A stretch of DNA of 64,000 nt from Arthrobacter sp. KBS0702 (GCF_005937985.2 NZ_CP042172.1:3534001-3598000), one strand, 5' to 3'; positions 11,061 to 20,402 are shown, numbered from the stretch's first letter. Notes: generated from the letters alone by a model not told the origin. Numbers and translations: made by a program.

Positions 11061-11714
11061 CTACGCCCCGTTGACGACGCGGGTGACTAGCTCACGCCAT
11101 GATTCGACGAGGCGGTCGGGAGCCACGCCGTGGACCCGGACGGAGTGAAGGATCCGTTCCGGTTCGAGCGTCACACTGATGGCGCCGGCCATGAGCCAGG
11201 GGTCAGCGGTGACGCCGGCCTGGCGAAGCAGCAGTTCGAGATGGCGGTGCCAGAGGACGGCCGCCGGCACATCGAAGCGGTTATAGGCAGACACGTCGGC
11301 GGCCCGGGCGAGGTCACCGTATTCCAGCACCCAGCCGATGCGCTCGGCACCAACCGCGATGAGCCGCTCCAGGGGCGGGGCTCCCGGCCCCACGGGCGGC
11401 GGGCCGAACATGAACCTGCCTTGGAACTGGGCCTCGGCATCACTGAGGAGGTTCACCATCAGACCCGCCCGGCTGCCGAATCTACGGAACACTGTGCCGT
11501 TGCCTACGCCCGCACGCCGGGCGAGCGTGGCCATCGTGAGGCCGTCCACGCCGCGCTCCTCGATGAGTTCCCGGGCGGTCCGGAGCAGCAGCTCACGGTT
11601 GCGGGCGGCATCCCGGCGCTCCGACTCGGCCGCGCGACCGCTGCCGGGGCGGCTGTCGGGCGCACCCGTAGCTGGGGCATCCGGCGCGCCGGGGCGGATT
11701 GGGATTAGGCTCAC
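11061..11714 (-). CDS. TetR-family transcriptional repressor
   Basis: 217 residues from GTG 11714. The N-terminal HTH (GLTMATLARRAGVGNGTVFRRF) follows a Pro/Ala-rich 35-residue extension. The C-terminal ligand-binding part is all-helical and not assignable. The frame stays open upstream to 11798, but that would run through the 22-bp palindrome at 11742-11763, so the start is placed inside it. It is divergent from an FMN-reductase gene whose promoter region contains the palindrome. Such pairs normally show autorepression plus repression of the neighbour, relieved by a small (often electrophilic or quinone) ligand. Confidence 0.9.
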   Translation of the reverse strand: MSLIPIRPGAPDAPATGAPDSRPGSGRAAESERRDAARNRELLLRTARELIEERGVDGLTMATLARRAGVGNGTVFRRFGSRAGLMVNLLSDAEAQFQGRFMFGPPPVGPGAPPLERLIAVGAERIGWVLEYGDLARAADVSAYNRFDVPAAVLWHRHLELLLRQAGVTADPWLMAGAISVTLEPERILHSVRVHGVAPDRLVESWRELVTRVVNGA

Positions 11715-11741
11715 AGCGCCAATTGTAGCCCCGGGGAATAT

Positions 11742-11763
11742 TAAACGGACCGTAGTCCGTTTA
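11742..11763. promoter_or_regulatory. TetR operator (perfect palindrome)
   Basis: Perfect 9-base arms TAAACGGAC and GTCCGTTTA flank a 4-base centre (CGTA). It sits between the divergent TetR gene and the FMN-reductase gene, 77 bp before the reductase ATG. Length, symmetry and place are typical of a TetR-family operator controlling both genes. Confidence 0.8.
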
Positions 11764-11839
11764 GATGGATGAAGGCCCCCCAAAGCCTCCGCGACCATCT
11801 AGCCGCCGGAACCTCGGCGCCGCGATACAAGGAGTTCAC

Positions 11840-12403
11840 ATGACCACCAACACCGTTCTCACCCTGGTCGGCAGCCTGCGCGCCGGCTCCACCAACGCCC
11901 AGCTCGCCGAGGCGATCCAGCTCAACGCCCCCGAGCAGGTGGAGGTCGTCATCCACGAGAGCCTCGGCAACATCCCGTTCTACAACGAGGACATCGACGT
12001 CGAGGGCCAGGTCCCCGCCGCCGCGGCCGCGCTGCGTGCCGCCGCCAATGAAGCGGACACCCTGCTGCTGGTCACCCCGGAATACAACGGCACCGTCCCC
12101 GCGCCCCTGAAGAACGCCATCGACTGGCTCTCACGCCCGTTCGGCGCCGGCGCCCTCAGCGGCAAGCCCACGGCCGTCGTCGGCACCGCATTCGGCCAGT
12201 ACGGCGGCGTCTGGGCCCAGGACGAGGCCCGCAAGGCCGTCGGCATCGCCGGCGCCCAGGTCCTCGAAGGCGTCAAGCTTGCCGTTCCGGGCTCCATGGT
12301 CCGCTTCGCGGAGATCCACCCGAAGGACGACGCCGAGGTAGTGGAGCAGATCAAGGGTGTGTTTGCCGCCCTCGAAGAGGCCCGCAGCACCGAAGCAGCC
12401 TAA
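11840..12403 (+). CDS. NAD(P)H-dependent FMN reductase
   Basis: 187 residues of flavodoxin-like fold. The N-terminal phosphate loop GSLRAGSTNAQLA binds FMN; LLVTPEYNGTVPAPLKNAIDW is the second flavin-binding stretch of the NADPH-dependent FMN reductase (chromate/azo/quinone reductase) family. The start ATG 11840 is preceded by AAGGAG at 11829-11834. Controlled by the divergent TetR gene through the palindrome in between. Likely role: two-electron reduction of quinones or other electrophiles in the cytoplasm; substrate inferred. Confidence 0.9.
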   Translation: MTTNTVLTLVGSLRAGSTNAQLAEAIQLNAPEQVEVVIHESLGNIPFYNEDIDVEGQVPAAAAALRAAANEADTLLLVTPEYNGTVPAPLKNAIDWLSRPFGAGALSGKPTAVVGTAFGQYGGVWAQDEARKAVGIAGAQVLEGVKLAVPGSMVRFAEIHPKDDAEVVEQIKGVFAALEEARSTEAA

Positions 12404-12420
12404 TCCCCGGCCTGCAGACC

Positions 12421-12454
12421 GACACCCCGGCAGTCCCCCAGCTGCCGGGGTGTC
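12421..12454 (+). terminator. Strong hairpin terminator after the FMN reductase gene
   Basis: Perfect 13-base arms (12421-12433 and 12442-12454) around an 8-base loop, beginning 18 bases past the stop codon. No T-run follows, as is common in high-GC actinobacteria. Confidence 0.75.
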
Positions 12455-12530
12455 CTGCGTCCGGGCACCTTTCGGCGATTTTGTGAACAAAAGTTTTCCC
12501 ACTGGCAACCCGGCCCTGTATCCTAGGACT

Positions 12531-13823
12531 GTGAGCCACGAAACACTTGATGCCGCCGCAGAGCTTCTCCCGGCCGAGGCAATTGACGCAATCGAACGCG
12601 CGGCTACGTCCGCCCACCGCCACGAGAGGCTTTTCTCGGAGCGCGCCGCAAACATCAAGCAGTCCGCCGTACGGGACGTCTTCGAGATCTCCCTGCGTCC
12701 CGGCCTCGTTTCGCTGGCCGGCGGCAGCCCCTACCTTCAGTCACTCCCGCTCGAACGCCTCGGCCAGTCCGCCGCGAAGATCATCGCGGAACAGGGTATG
12801 ACCGCCCTCCAGTACGGCGGCGGGCAGGGAACCGAGGAACTCCGCACGCAGATCTGCGAGGTCATGGCAGCCGAGGGCATCCTTGACGCCAAGCCTGAAA
12901 ACGTTGTCATCACCGCTGGCTCGCAGTCCGCCCAGGACGTCGCCACCAAGGTTTTCTGCAACCCGGGCGACGTCGTCCTTGTCGAAGATCCCACCTACGT
13001 CGGCGCGCTCAACACATTCGAGGCCTACCAGGTCGAGGTGGGCACCGTGCCGATGGACGGCAACGGAATCATTCCGGACCTCCTGGAAGCCAAGATCGCC
13101 GCCCTGCAGACCGCGGGCAAGAACATCAAGTTCCTCTACACCATCCCGAGCTTTAACAACCCCTCCGGCATCACCCTCGCCGCCGAGCGCCGGCAGCAGG
13201 TCGTTGATATATGCCGCAACGCGAATATTCTCATCCTGGAGGACAACCCCTACGGCCTGCTGCGCTTTGACGGCAAGCCGCTGACCCCGCTGCGGGCCGG
13301 GAACCCGGATGACGTCATCTACATGGGCTCCTTTTCCAAGATCTTCGCCCCGGGCCTGCGGATCGGCTGGGCGCTGGTCCCGGCGCATCTCCAGCGCCGC
13401 TACTACCTGGCCTCGGAGGCTGTCACCCTGTGCCCTCCGACGCTCAACCAGATGCTGGTCTCCGCGTACCTCCGGGATTACGACTGGCGCGGCCAGATCG
13501 CCACGTACCGCGGGCTCTACCAGGAACGCTGCGAGGCGATGCTCGCGGCACTGGAGAAGTACATGCCGGAAGGGCTGAGTTGGACGCGGCCTGAGGGCGG
13601 CTTCTTCGTCTGGGTTACGCTGCCCGAGGGCGTCGACACCTATCCGCTGCTGCAGAAGGCCATCGACGCCGGCGTCGTCTTTGTGCCCGGGGCGGCCTTC
13701 ACCCACTCGGATGAGCCCTCCAACAAACTGCGGCTCGCATACAGCGCGGTGCCTCCCGACGCCATCGAAGAAGGCGTCCGACGCCTGGCGCCGGTGCTGG
13801 GGGAAGCCGTCGCCGCGTTGTAG
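12531..13823 (+). CDS. PLP-dependent aminotransferase, 2-aminoadipate/MocR-aminotransferase group
   Basis: 430 residues, fold-type I aminotransferase class I/II. The PLP-binding Lys lies in MGSFSKIFAPGLRIGW, and the substrate-carboxylate Arg is near the C-terminus (NKLRLAYS). The sequence style (SLAGGSPYLQSLPLE, GGFFVWVTLPEG) resembles LysN/2-aminoadipate and multi-substrate aminotransferases. Start GTG 12531: a -10 box TATCCT at 12519-12524 ends 6 nt before it, so the mRNA is probably leaderless; upstream frame would cross the terminator. It follows the reductase gene but after a strong terminator, so it is its own unit. Confidence 0.88.
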   Translation: MSHETLDAAAELLPAEAIDAIERAATSAHRHERLFSERAANIKQSAVRDVFEISLRPGLVSLAGGSPYLQSLPLERLGQSAAKIIAEQGMTALQYGGGQGTEELRTQICEVMAAEGILDAKPENVVITAGSQSAQDVATKVFCNPGDVVLVEDPTYVGALNTFEAYQVEVGTVPMDGNGIIPDLLEAKIAALQTAGKNIKFLYTIPSFNNPSGITLAAERRQQVVDICRNANILILEDNPYGLLRFDGKPLTPLRAGNPDDVIYMGSFSKIFAPGLRIGWALVPAHLQRRYYLASEAVTLCPPTLNQMLVSAYLRDYDWRGQIATYRGLYQERCEAMLAALEKYMPEGLSWTRPEGGFFVWVTLPEGVDTYPLLQKAIDAGVVFVPGAAFTHSDEPSNKLRLAYSAVPPDAIEEGVRRLAPVLGEAVAAL

Positions 13824-13872
13824 CCTGAATCATTGCTGTGGCCCGATCCGTGCTTGACCAGAGGAGTTCCCT

Positions 13873-14304
13873 ATGACCGGAATTATCGTTGTTGGCGTCG
13901 ATGGCAGTGAAACTGCCCTCAAGGCCGCGCACACGGCCCGGGACCTCGCGGTCTCCCTGGGGGCCACCCTGCACGTGGTCAGCGCCTTCGACAGCGACCG
14001 GACCGAGGTGTTCAGCAGCGGCAGCGACCGGTGGATTGTTTCCGACGCCGACGATGCCGAAAAGGTCGCCAAGTCCGTCGCAGAGGGCCTGCGCACGGCC
14101 GAGGTCAACGTCACCTACGCCGCTGCCCGGGGCAAGCCCGCGGAAGCGCTGATCCACGAGGCCGAGCGCTCCGGTGCGCAGATGATCGTGGTCGGCAACC
14201 GCCGTATGCGCGGCCTCGGCCGCGTCCTGGGGAGCGTTGCGAACAGCGTGGCCCACAACGCCCCCTGCGACGTTTACATCGCCAAGACCGACTCCTCCGA
14301 CTAG
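13873..14304 (+). CDS. Universal stress protein (UspA family)
   Basis: 143 residues, a single Usp domain. It begins IIVVGVDGSETALKA and carries the ATP-binding pattern G-2x-G-9x-G-S as VGNRRMRGLGRVLGSVANS, so it is an ATP-binding type. RBS GAGG about 9 nt before ATG. Cytoplasmic stress or dormancy protein. It starts 49 bp after the aminotransferase and may be read through from it. It converges on the acyl-CoA synthetase gene across a hairpin. Confidence 0.93.
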   Translation: MTGIIVVGVDGSETALKAAHTARDLAVSLGATLHVVSAFDSDRTEVFSSGSDRWIVSDADDAEKVAKSVAEGLRTAEVNVTYAAARGKPAEALIHEAERSGAQMIVVGNRRMRGLGRVLGSVANSVAHNAPCDVYIAKTDSSD

Positions 14305-14313
14305 GGCTGGCCA

Positions 14314-14334
14314 GCACCGCTAGGGCTGCGGTGC
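14314..14334. terminator. Bidirectional hairpin between convergent genes
   Basis: GCACCGC (14314-14320) pairs with GCGGTGC (14328-14334) around a 7-base loop. It overlaps the stop codon of the synthetase gene and lies 9 bases past the stress-protein stop. Confidence 0.5.
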
Positions 14335-15921
14335 CGGCTCCGCCGTCTTCAGCATCCGGCGCAGGATCTTGCCGGAGGAGGACTTCGGCACCGCGTCGAT
14401 GAACTCGACGCGCCGGATCTTCTTGAACGGAGCCACCCTGGCGGCAACGAAGTCCTGCACGGCGGCCTCGTCCAGCGCCTCGCCGTCGGCGCCGGGCTGG
14501 CGCACGACGAAGGCCATCGGCACCTCCTGGCCGTCGGCGTCGGCGGTTCCGATCACGGCCGCGTCGGCGATGCCGGGGTGGGTGAGCAGCAGCGCCTCGA
14601 GCTCGGCCGGCGCGATCTGGTAGCCCTTGTACTTGATCAGTTCCTTGAGCCGGTCCACGACCGACACCACCCCGTCCGCCCGCACCGTGGCGATGTCGCC
14701 GGTGTGCAGGAAACCGTCCGCATCCAGGGTGTCCGCCGTTTCCTCGGGCCGGTTCAGGTAACCGAGCATGACGTTGGGCCCCCGGCAGAGCAGGTGGCCC
14801 GGGGCGCTGGTTCCCTCGGCAGGGACCTCGATCTCCTCCCCCGTGGCCGGGTCGAGCAGCCTGCACTCCATGTTGGGGACCGTGTAGCCCACCGAGCTGA
14901 CCGGAACGTCCGTGGCATCGACCGGAATCAGGTGCGAGACGGGGCTCATTTCCGTCATGCCGTAGCCCTGGAGCACCCTGCAGCCGAGCCGCTCGCCCAG
15001 CCGCGCCCCGAGTTCGCCGTCCAGGGGCGCCGCCCCGGAGAGGGTGGTGTGGACGGAGCTGAGGTCGTAGTCCGCCACCATGGGGTGCTTGGACAGCGCC
15101 ACGGCCACCGGAGGTGCGATGAAGAGGTAACTGCACTTGTGGTCCTGGACGATCCGCAGGAACTCCGCGAGGTCGAACTTGGGGATGGTGACCAGGCGGG
15201 CGCGTTCCCGGAGGGCCAGGTTCAGCAGCACGGTCAGTCCGTAGATGTGGAAGAAGGGCAGCAGCGCCAGCAACCGGTCCTCCGGCCGGACCTTGAGCAG
15301 CCCGCGCGACTGTTCAACGTTCGCCACGAGGTTCCGGTGGCTGAGCATCACGCCCTTGGGCCGGCCGGTGGTGCCCGAGGAGTACGGCAGCACCGCGATG
15401 TGGGTAGCCGGATCGAAGCTGATCTCCGGGGCCGGCGCGCCGGACGTGAGCAACTCTGTCAGCGAGGGGTGGCCCTCGGCGCCGTCGAGCACCACCAGCC
15501 GCTCCGCCGGGATCCCGACGCGGCCGGCGGCCTCCTGGGCGGCGGGCAGCAGGGCGGAAATCGTAAACAGCCAGCTGGCTCCGGCGTCGGTGAGCTGCTT
15601 TTCAATCTCGTCCGCCGTGTACAGCGAATTGATCGGCGTGACGGTGGCGCCGGCCAGGAGCAGGCCGTGGAAAACTACGGTGAACGCCGGGATGTTCGGG
15701 CACAGGATGGCGGCGACCCCGTGGACTCCCAGACCTTGGGCGGCAACGGAGCCGGCGAGGGCGTTGATCCGGTCGCGCAGCTCGCGGTAGCTGGTTTCCG
15801 CGCCGCTGGTGCCGTCGACGACGGCGATCCGGTCCAGGTCGTCCTCCGTCAGAGAGCCGAAGAGGTATTCGTAGAGGCTGACGTCGGGAATATCGACAGC
15901 GGGGAACGGGCTCGAGAACAC
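14320..15921 (-). CDS. Acyl-CoA synthetase (AMP-forming), 4-coumarate-CoA-ligase-like
   Basis: 533 residues, ANL superfamily. Visible motifs are the phosphate loop YSSGTTGRPKGV, the adenine/AMP motif GYGMTEMSP, the hinge region FLHTGD...DRLKELIKYKG and the C-terminal catalytic Lys in KSSSGKILRR. It activates a carboxylic acid with ATP to the adenylate and then to the CoA thioester. The overall pattern is closest to 4-coumarate-CoA ligase-type enzymes; the true substrate could be a medium-chain or aromatic acid. Start GTG 15921 is preceded by AAAGGAG; the frame stays open further upstream but the codons there are poor. Confidence 0.88.
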   Translation of the reverse strand: MFSSPFPAVDIPDVSLYEYLFGSLTEDDLDRIAVVDGTSGAETSYRELRDRINALAGSVAAQGLGVHGVAAILCPNIPAFTVVFHGLLLAGATVTPINSLYTADEIEKQLTDAGASWLFTISALLPAAQEAAGRVGIPAERLVVLDGAEGHPSLTELLTSGAPAPEISFDPATHIAVLPYSSGTTGRPKGVMLSHRNLVANVEQSRGLLKVRPEDRLLALLPFFHIYGLTVLLNLALRERARLVTIPKFDLAEFLRIVQDHKCSYLFIAPPVAVALSKHPMVADYDLSSVHTTLSGAAPLDGELGARLGERLGCRVLQGYGMTEMSPVSHLIPVDATDVPVSSVGYTVPNMECRLLDPATGEEIEVPAEGTSAPGHLLCRGPNVMLGYLNRPEETADTLDADGFLHTGDIATVRADGVVSVVDRLKELIKYKGYQIAPAELEALLLTHPGIADAAVIGTADADGQEVPMAFVVRQPGADGEALDEAAVQDFVAARVAPFKKIRRVEFIDAVPKSSSGKILRRMLKTAEPAPQP

Positions 15922-16044
15922 GCAAAATCTCCTTTGATCGGCGTCCGCCGGCGCGACGGCTGGTGCCACTCTAGTGCCGCCGCGCGGGCCAGGGACAGGA
16001 ATCCCAGGGATTTGATCGGCGTCACCAGACCTGGTGGGCAGTCT

Positions 16045-16096
16045 CACCCCCATTTTGCCGGCCGGGGCGAACGGCACGGCGGTAAAATTGGGGGTG
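16045..16096. repeat. Imperfect hairpin upstream of a small membrane-protein gene
   Basis: CACCCCCATTTTGCCG (from 16045) faces CGGTAAAATTGGGGGTG (to 16096) as an inverted repeat interrupted by one bulge and one mismatch. It lies 48 bases before ATG 16144 and includes a -10-like TAAAAT (16083-16088). Possible operator or 5'-UTR structure. Confidence 0.4.
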
Positions 16097-16143
16097 CCCC
16101 CGATGGTGCGGACAGTCCTATCCGCCCACTCCGGGGAGAAGCT

Positions 16144-16479
16144 ATGCCTGCCCTTCAGCGCCGCCAGCTCGTCGGCCATGACATCCTGCTGGCCCGGCAC
16201 GGAAACCACATCAGCAGCATGCGGGTGGACCGCGCCGGCGGCCGTGTGGTCGCCTACCTCGATGATGGCTCCGTGGACAGTGCACCTAACCTGATCTCCC
16301 CGGCCCTGCGGATGCCCGACACGGTCCGCAGCATCCTGCGCGAGGACTGGAAGTTCCTGGGCGGCGTCACGGCCGCCAGTTTCGGCCTGGCCGGCGCGGT
16401 GTTTGCCGCCGCCGGGGCCGTTGCGGGCTGGGGCGGCGCCCCGGGTATGGCGGAGCTGCTTTCGTCCTACGCCGGCTAG
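16144..16479 (+). CDS. Small membrane-anchored protein, unknown function
   Basis: 111 residues from ATG 16144 (GGGGAG upstream). The first ~70 residues are soluble, with a beta-rich stretch (VGHDILLARHGNHISSMRV...VVAYLDDGSVDSA). A hydrophobic segment (VTAASFGLAGAVFAAAGAVAGW) near the C-terminus would anchor it. Third codon positions are almost all G/C, so it is very probably a real gene. No family recognised. It converges on the E2 gene across a perfect hairpin. Confidence 0.65.
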   Translation: MPALQRRQLVGHDILLARHGNHISSMRVDRAGGRVVAYLDDGSVDSAPNLISPALRMPDTVRSILREDWKFLGGVTAASFGLAGAVFAAAGAVAGWGGAPGMAELLSSYAG

Positions 16480-16490
16480 CAGCCCGCTGC

Positions 16491-16514
16491 TCCGGCCCGG
16501 TCCCCCGGGCCGGA
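16491..16514. terminator. Bidirectional terminator hairpin
   Basis: Perfect 10-base arms (16491-16500 and 16505-16514) around a 4-base loop, in the 37-bp gap between the convergent 111-residue protein and E2 genes. Confidence 0.7.
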
Positions 16515-16516
16515 AC

Positions 16517-18022
16517 TCAGTCCAGCAGCAGGGCCGGCTCCTCCAGGATGGCCGCCACGTCGGCCATAAAGCGCGCCGAGAGGTCCCCGTCCACCACGCG
16601 GTGGTCGAAGGAGCCGCCAAGGGTCGTGATCCAGCGCGGGATCACCTCGCCGTCGAGCACCCACGGCTTCTGCTTGATGGTCCCGAAAGCCACGATCGCC
16701 ACCTCGCCGGGGTTGATGATCGGCGTTCCGGTGTCGATGCCCAGGGCGCCGATATTGGTGACCGTGAGGGTGCCGCCCTGCATCTGCGCCGGCTGGGTCT
16801 TGCCTGCCCTCGCCGTGGTGGCCAGATCGTTGAGCGCCAGGGCGAGTTCCTTGAGCGAGAGGTCCTGGGCGTTTTTGATGTTCGGCACCATCAGGCCGCG
16901 CGGAGTCGCGGCAGCGATGCCAAGGTTCATGAAGTGCTTGACATGGATCTCGGCCGAGTCGCTGCCGTCTCCGGCATCCACCCAGCTCGCGTTGACGCTG
17001 GGGTTGCGCGCCGCGGCCCAGATGACCGCCTTGGCGAGAATCAGCAGCGGCGAGACCTTGATGCCCTCGAAGTCGCGGGAAACCTTGAGCCGCTTGACGA
17101 ACTCCATGGTGCGGCTGGCATCGACGTCCACGAAGATGGACACGTGCGGGGCCGCGAAGGCGGACTCCACCATGGCCCGGGCTGTGGCCTTGCGCACGCC
17201 CTTGACTGGGATCCGCTCGATCCGCTGTTCCTGGGGCCGGCCGGTCTTGCCCCAGAATGAATCCGCCTGGTCCAGCTCGGCGTCGCGCTGCGCCTGGTAG
17301 CTCACCAGGTCCTCGCGGGTCACCTCGCCGCGTGCGCCGGTGGGCACGACGTCGGCCAGGTCGATGCCGAGGTCCCGGGCAATCTTCCGGACCGGGGGTT
17401 TGGCCAGGACGCGGCTGACGAGGCCCGTGATGGCGCCGCCCAGGGTGGGCCGCTGGTCGACGGCTTCGGCGTCTGCCGGGGCCGGACGTTCGGCGCGGGC
17501 GACGGCTTCAGGGCTGATCCAGATGTCGTGCGCCTCGACGGGTTCGACGGCGGGGGCCTGGGCGGCGGCGGCCGGAACCGGCGGGGCGGAGATCCGGCGC
17601 CGGCGTTTGACGGCGTCGGCCTTGGGACCGGAACCGACCAGCGGACCGCCGGCCGGAGGGCCGCCGGCCTCGGAGGTGTCCGGCTCCAGCTTCCCGTACA
17701 TCGGCGCTTCGTCCGGGGTTGCGGGAGCCATTGCGGCAGGTGCAGCCGCCGGTTTTGCGGCGGAGGCGGGCTCGGCCGTCGCAGTGTCGGAGACGCTGAT
17801 GATGGGCGTACCGACGTCGACCGTCACGCCCTCCGCGACCAGCAGTTCGGTGACGGTCCCGGCGTATGGGGAGGGCAGTTCCACGAGGGATTTGGCGGTC
17901 TCGATTTCGCAGAGCACGTCGTTGACGGCCACGGTGTCGCCGGCTTTGACCTTCCAGGACACGATCTCGGCCTCGGTCAGGCCCTCGCCGACGTCGGGAA
18001 GGTTGAACTTGTTCACGGTCAT
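16517..18022 (-). CDS. bkdC: 2-oxoacid dehydrogenase E2 (dihydrolipoamide acyltransferase), branched-chain type
   Basis: 501 residues. One N-terminal lipoyl domain carries the lipoylated Lys44 in [11 protein letters not shown] Pro/Ala linker follows, then the E1/E3-binding domain near residues 213-247 ([20 protein letters not shown]), a second linker, and the catalytic domain with HRVVDGD near the C-terminus. It transfers the acyl group from E1 to CoA. It is the last gene of E1a-E1b-E2, 11 bp after E1b. With separate E1 subunits and one lipoyl domain this fits a branched-chain complex; no E3 gene is present, so a lipoamide dehydrogenase must be supplied from elsewhere. Confidence 0.94.
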   Translation of the reverse strand: MTVNKFNLPDVGEGLTEAEIVSWKVKAGDTVAVNDVLCEIETAKSLVELPSPYAGTVTELLVAEGVTVDVGTPIISVSDTATAEPASAAKPAAAPAAMAPATPDEAPMYGKLEPDTSEAGGPPAGGPLVGSGPKADAVKRRRRISAPPVPAAAAQAPAVEPVEAHDIWISPEAVARAERPAPADAEAVDQRPTLGGAITGLVSRVLAKPPVRKIARDLGIDLADVVPTGARGEVTREDLVSYQAQRDAELDQADSFWGKTGRPQEQRIERIPVKGVRKATARAMVESAFAAPHVSIFVDVDASRTMEFVKRLKVSRDFEGIKVSPLLILAKAVIWAAARNPSVNASWVDAGDGSDSAEIHVKHFMNLGIAAATPRGLMVPNIKNAQDLSLKELALALNDLATTARAGKTQPAQMQGGTLTVTNIGALGIDTGTPIINPGEVAIVAFGTIKQKPWVLDGEVIPRWITTLGGSFDHRVVDGDLSARFMADVAAILEEPALLLD

Positions 18023-18033
18023 GGAGATCCCCG

Positions 18034-19014
18034 TCAGTAGGCGAGGGCGCGTTCCAGCGCCTCAAGGATGCGGTCGATGTCCGGCAGGTAGTCTTCCTCC
18101 ACCTTGGCCACCGGGTAGGGCATGTGGAAGCCGCCGACGCGGATGACCGGGGCCTCGAGCGAGTGGAAGGCCCGCTCGCTGACCCGGGCGGCGATCTCGC
18201 CGCCGATGCCGCCGAAGGTCGGTGCCTCATGCGCCACGATCAGCCGGCCGGTTTTGCGGACCGAGGCCGTGACAGTGTCGAAGTCGATCGGCGAGATGGA
18301 GCGCAGGTCGATCACCTCCACACTGAGGCCGTCCTCGGCGGCGGCTGCGGCCGCGGCGAGGGCCACCGGAACCAGTGGGCCGTAGGCCACGACTGTGGCG
18401 TCGGTACCGGCGCGCAGCACGTGGGCCCGGAACGGGTCCGCGGACTGGCCCGGGGAGTCGGTGTCGACGTCGCCCTTGAGCCAGTAGCGGCGCTTCGGTT
18501 CGAAGACGATCACCGGGTCCAGGCAGTCGACGGCCTGCTGGATCATCCAGTAGGCGTCGTGCGGGTTGGACGGGGTGATGATCCGCAGCCCGGCGGTGTG
18601 GGCGAACAGCGCTTCCGGGGACTCGGAGTGGTGCTCGATCGAGCCGATCCCGCCGCCGTAGGGGATCCGGATGACGACCGGGACGGTGAGGTTGCCGTTG
18701 CTGCGCGAATGCATCTTGGCCAGCTGCGTGGTGATCTGGTTGAAGCCCGGAAAGACGAAGCCGTCGAACTGGATCTCGCAGACCGGCAGGTAGCCGCTCA
18801 GCGCCAGGCCGATCGCGGTGCCGATGATGCCGGACTCGGCCAGCGGGGTGTCCACGACGCGGTCGGCGCCGAACTCGCCGATCAGGCCGTCGGTGACGCG
18901 ATAGACGCCGCCCAGCGGGCCGATGTCCTCGCCCATCAGCAGGGTGCGCGGGTTGCCGGCCAGGGTCGCGCGCAGGCCCTCGTTGATGGCCTTGGCAATG
19001 GTCATGGTGGTCAT
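18034..19014 (-). CDS. bkdB: 2-oxoacid dehydrogenase E1 beta subunit, branched-chain type
   Basis: 326 residues, standard for E1 beta. It begins [19 protein letters not shown], contains [17 protein letters not shown] and [17 protein letters not shown], and ends with the transketolase C-terminal domain. It forms the alpha2beta2 ThDP enzyme that decarboxylates branched-chain 2-oxoacids. The start at 19014 shares its A with the E1 alpha stop (TGATG), a translationally coupled overlap that fixes the start although the frame is open upstream. Confidence 0.95.
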   Translation of the reverse strand: MTTMTIAKAINEGLRATLAGNPRTLLMGEDIGPLGGVYRVTDGLIGEFGADRVVDTPLAESGIIGTAIGLALSGYLPVCEIQFDGFVFPGFNQITTQLAKMHSRSNGNLTVPVVIRIPYGGGIGSIEHHSESPEALFAHTAGLRIITPSNPHDAYWMIQQAVDCLDPVIVFEPKRRYWLKGDVDTDSPGQSADPFRAHVLRAGTDATVVAYGPLVPVALAAAAAAAEDGLSVEVIDLRSISPIDFDTVTASVRKTGRLIVAHEAPTFGGIGGEIAARVSERAFHSLEAPVIRVGGFHMPYPVAKVEEDYLPDIDRILEALERALAY

Positions 19015-20255
19015 CAGTTGGCCGCCTCCGTGTCGGCCGGCTCCGCCTCGTCGGCAAAGCCGGCGCTGTATTCCTCGAACCACGCCAGCTCTTCGGCCAC
19101 CAGGGGGTGCGCCTCGGCGTAGGTGTTGGCGAACGCCGTGCGGATGTCCGGGGTTTCCAGGTCGTGCGTGGTCTTGCGGACGTAGGCGGCGAGCTCGTCG
19201 CCGTCGGCCTTGACCTGTTCGAAGAAGGTGTCGTCGGCAAGGCCTTCGGCGCGGAGGTACTTCTCGAGCCGCTCCAGCGGGTCTTTCGCCCGCCACTGCG
19301 CTTCCTCCTCGGAGCCGCGGTACTTCGTGGGGTCGTCCGCAGTGGTGTGCGCGCCGACGCGGTAGGTGAAGGCCTCGATCAGGACCGGGCTCTTGCCTTC
19401 GCGGGCACGTTCCAGGGCCCACTCCGTGACGGCGTGGACCGCGATCACGTCATTGCCGTCCACCCGGATCCCGGGGAAACCGTAGCCCTTGGCGCGGTTG
19501 GAGAGCGGGATCCGGGTCTGCACGGCGGTGGGCACGGAGATGGCCCAGTGGTTGTTCTGGCAGAAGAACACCACGGGAGCGTTGTAGGAGGAAGCGAACA
19601 CCATGGACTCATGGACGTCACCCTCGGAGCTGGCGCCGTCGCCGAAGTAGACCATGACGGCGGCCTTGGGCTTCTCCGCCCCGGCCTCAGACTCCCCGGC
19701 CGTGGCGGCGGCGAGCTTCTGATCCCGCTGGATGCCCATGGCGTAGCCGACGGCGTGCGGGGTCTGGGCGGCGAGGACCAAGGTGTACAGGTGGAAGTTG
19801 GTGTCCTTCGGATTCCAGCCGCCGTTGGACACGCCGCGGAACTGGCGGAGCAGTTCGGCCAGGTCCACATTGCGGGTCAGCGCGACGCCGTGCTCCCGGT
19901 AGGTGGGAAAGATGTAGTCCTGCGGCTGGCTGGCCCGGCCGGAACCGATCTGGGCCGCTTCCTGGCCGGTAAGCGGGACCCACAGGGCCAGCTGGCCCTG
20001 GCGCTGCAGCGCGGTAGCCTCCACGTCGAAGCGGCGGATTTTGGCCATGTCGGCGTAGAAGCTGCGGAGTTTTTCGGCGTCGAGCCGGGCCGCGTACTCG
20101 GAGAACACCGGATCGGTGCCCAGGGTGCCGTCCGGGCCCAGCAGTTGGACCATGGGGACAGCGGGGTCGCCCAACACGGCTTCGGCCTGCGCCTCGCGCT
20201 GGTCGTCCACGTCGGTTCCGTCGAACTCGGTAGAGGGCAGATGTGTGGCGCCCAT
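19014..20255 (-). CDS. bkdA: 2-oxoacid dehydrogenase E1 alpha subunit, branched-chain type
   Basis: 413 residues from ATG 20255 (AAGGAG 5 nt before). The ThDP-binding motif is seen as YFGDGASSEGDVHES through FFCQNN, and YREHGVALTRN and YRVGAHTTADDPTKYR are typical of the BCKDH/PDH alpha family. It also has the ~45-residue N-terminal extension seen in BCKDH-type chains. First gene of the operon. The upstream region carries an imperfect 34-bp palindrome, a likely control site. Confidence 0.94.
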   Translation of the reverse strand: MGATHLPSTEFDGTDVDDQREAQAEAVLGDPAVPMVQLLGPDGTLGTDPVFSEYAARLDAEKLRSFYADMAKIRRFDVEATALQRQGQLALWVPLTGQEAAQIGSGRASQPQDYIFPTYREHGVALTRNVDLAELLRQFRGVSNGGWNPKDTNFHLYTLVLAAQTPHAVGYAMGIQRDQKLAAATAGESEAGAEKPKAAVMVYFGDGASSEGDVHESMVFASSYNAPVVFFCQNNHWAISVPTAVQTRIPLSNRAKGYGFPGIRVDGNDVIAVHAVTEWALERAREGKSPVLIEAFTYRVGAHTTADDPTKYRGSEEEAQWRAKDPLERLEKYLRAEGLADDTFFEQVKADGDELAAYVRKTTHDLETPDIRTAFANTYAEAHPLVAEELAWFEEYSAGFADEAEPADTEAAN

Positions 20256-20304
20256 ACCGTCTCCTTGCCTGCCGCATCCGAATGCGCCGCAATCGCTGGG
20301 ATAC

Positions 20305-20338
20305 ATGCCGGACCGGGAATACATTCCTGGCCCGGCAT
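20305..20338. promoter_or_regulatory. 34-bp imperfect palindrome upstream of the E1 alpha gene
   Basis: 16-base arms (20305-20320 and 20323-20338) with two mismatches and a 2-base centre; the core reads GGAATAC-ATTCC. It is 50 bp before the E1 alpha ATG and 65 bp past the aminotransferase stop. As DNA it looks like a dimer-binding operator; as RNA it could also end the aminotransferase transcript. Confidence 0.5.
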
Positions 20339-20402
20339 ATATTTGGCTAACTCGTCCCCTACTTTATCCGCAGCGGGCTCCCCGCGGGCTTCATGTTAAG
20401 CG

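Noticed and set aside
14578..16479. Long plus-strand open frame across the acyl-CoA synthetase gene
   Set aside because: Only its last 111 codons (from 16144) have gene-like codon use and a ribosome site; the rest is a shadow of the synthetase.
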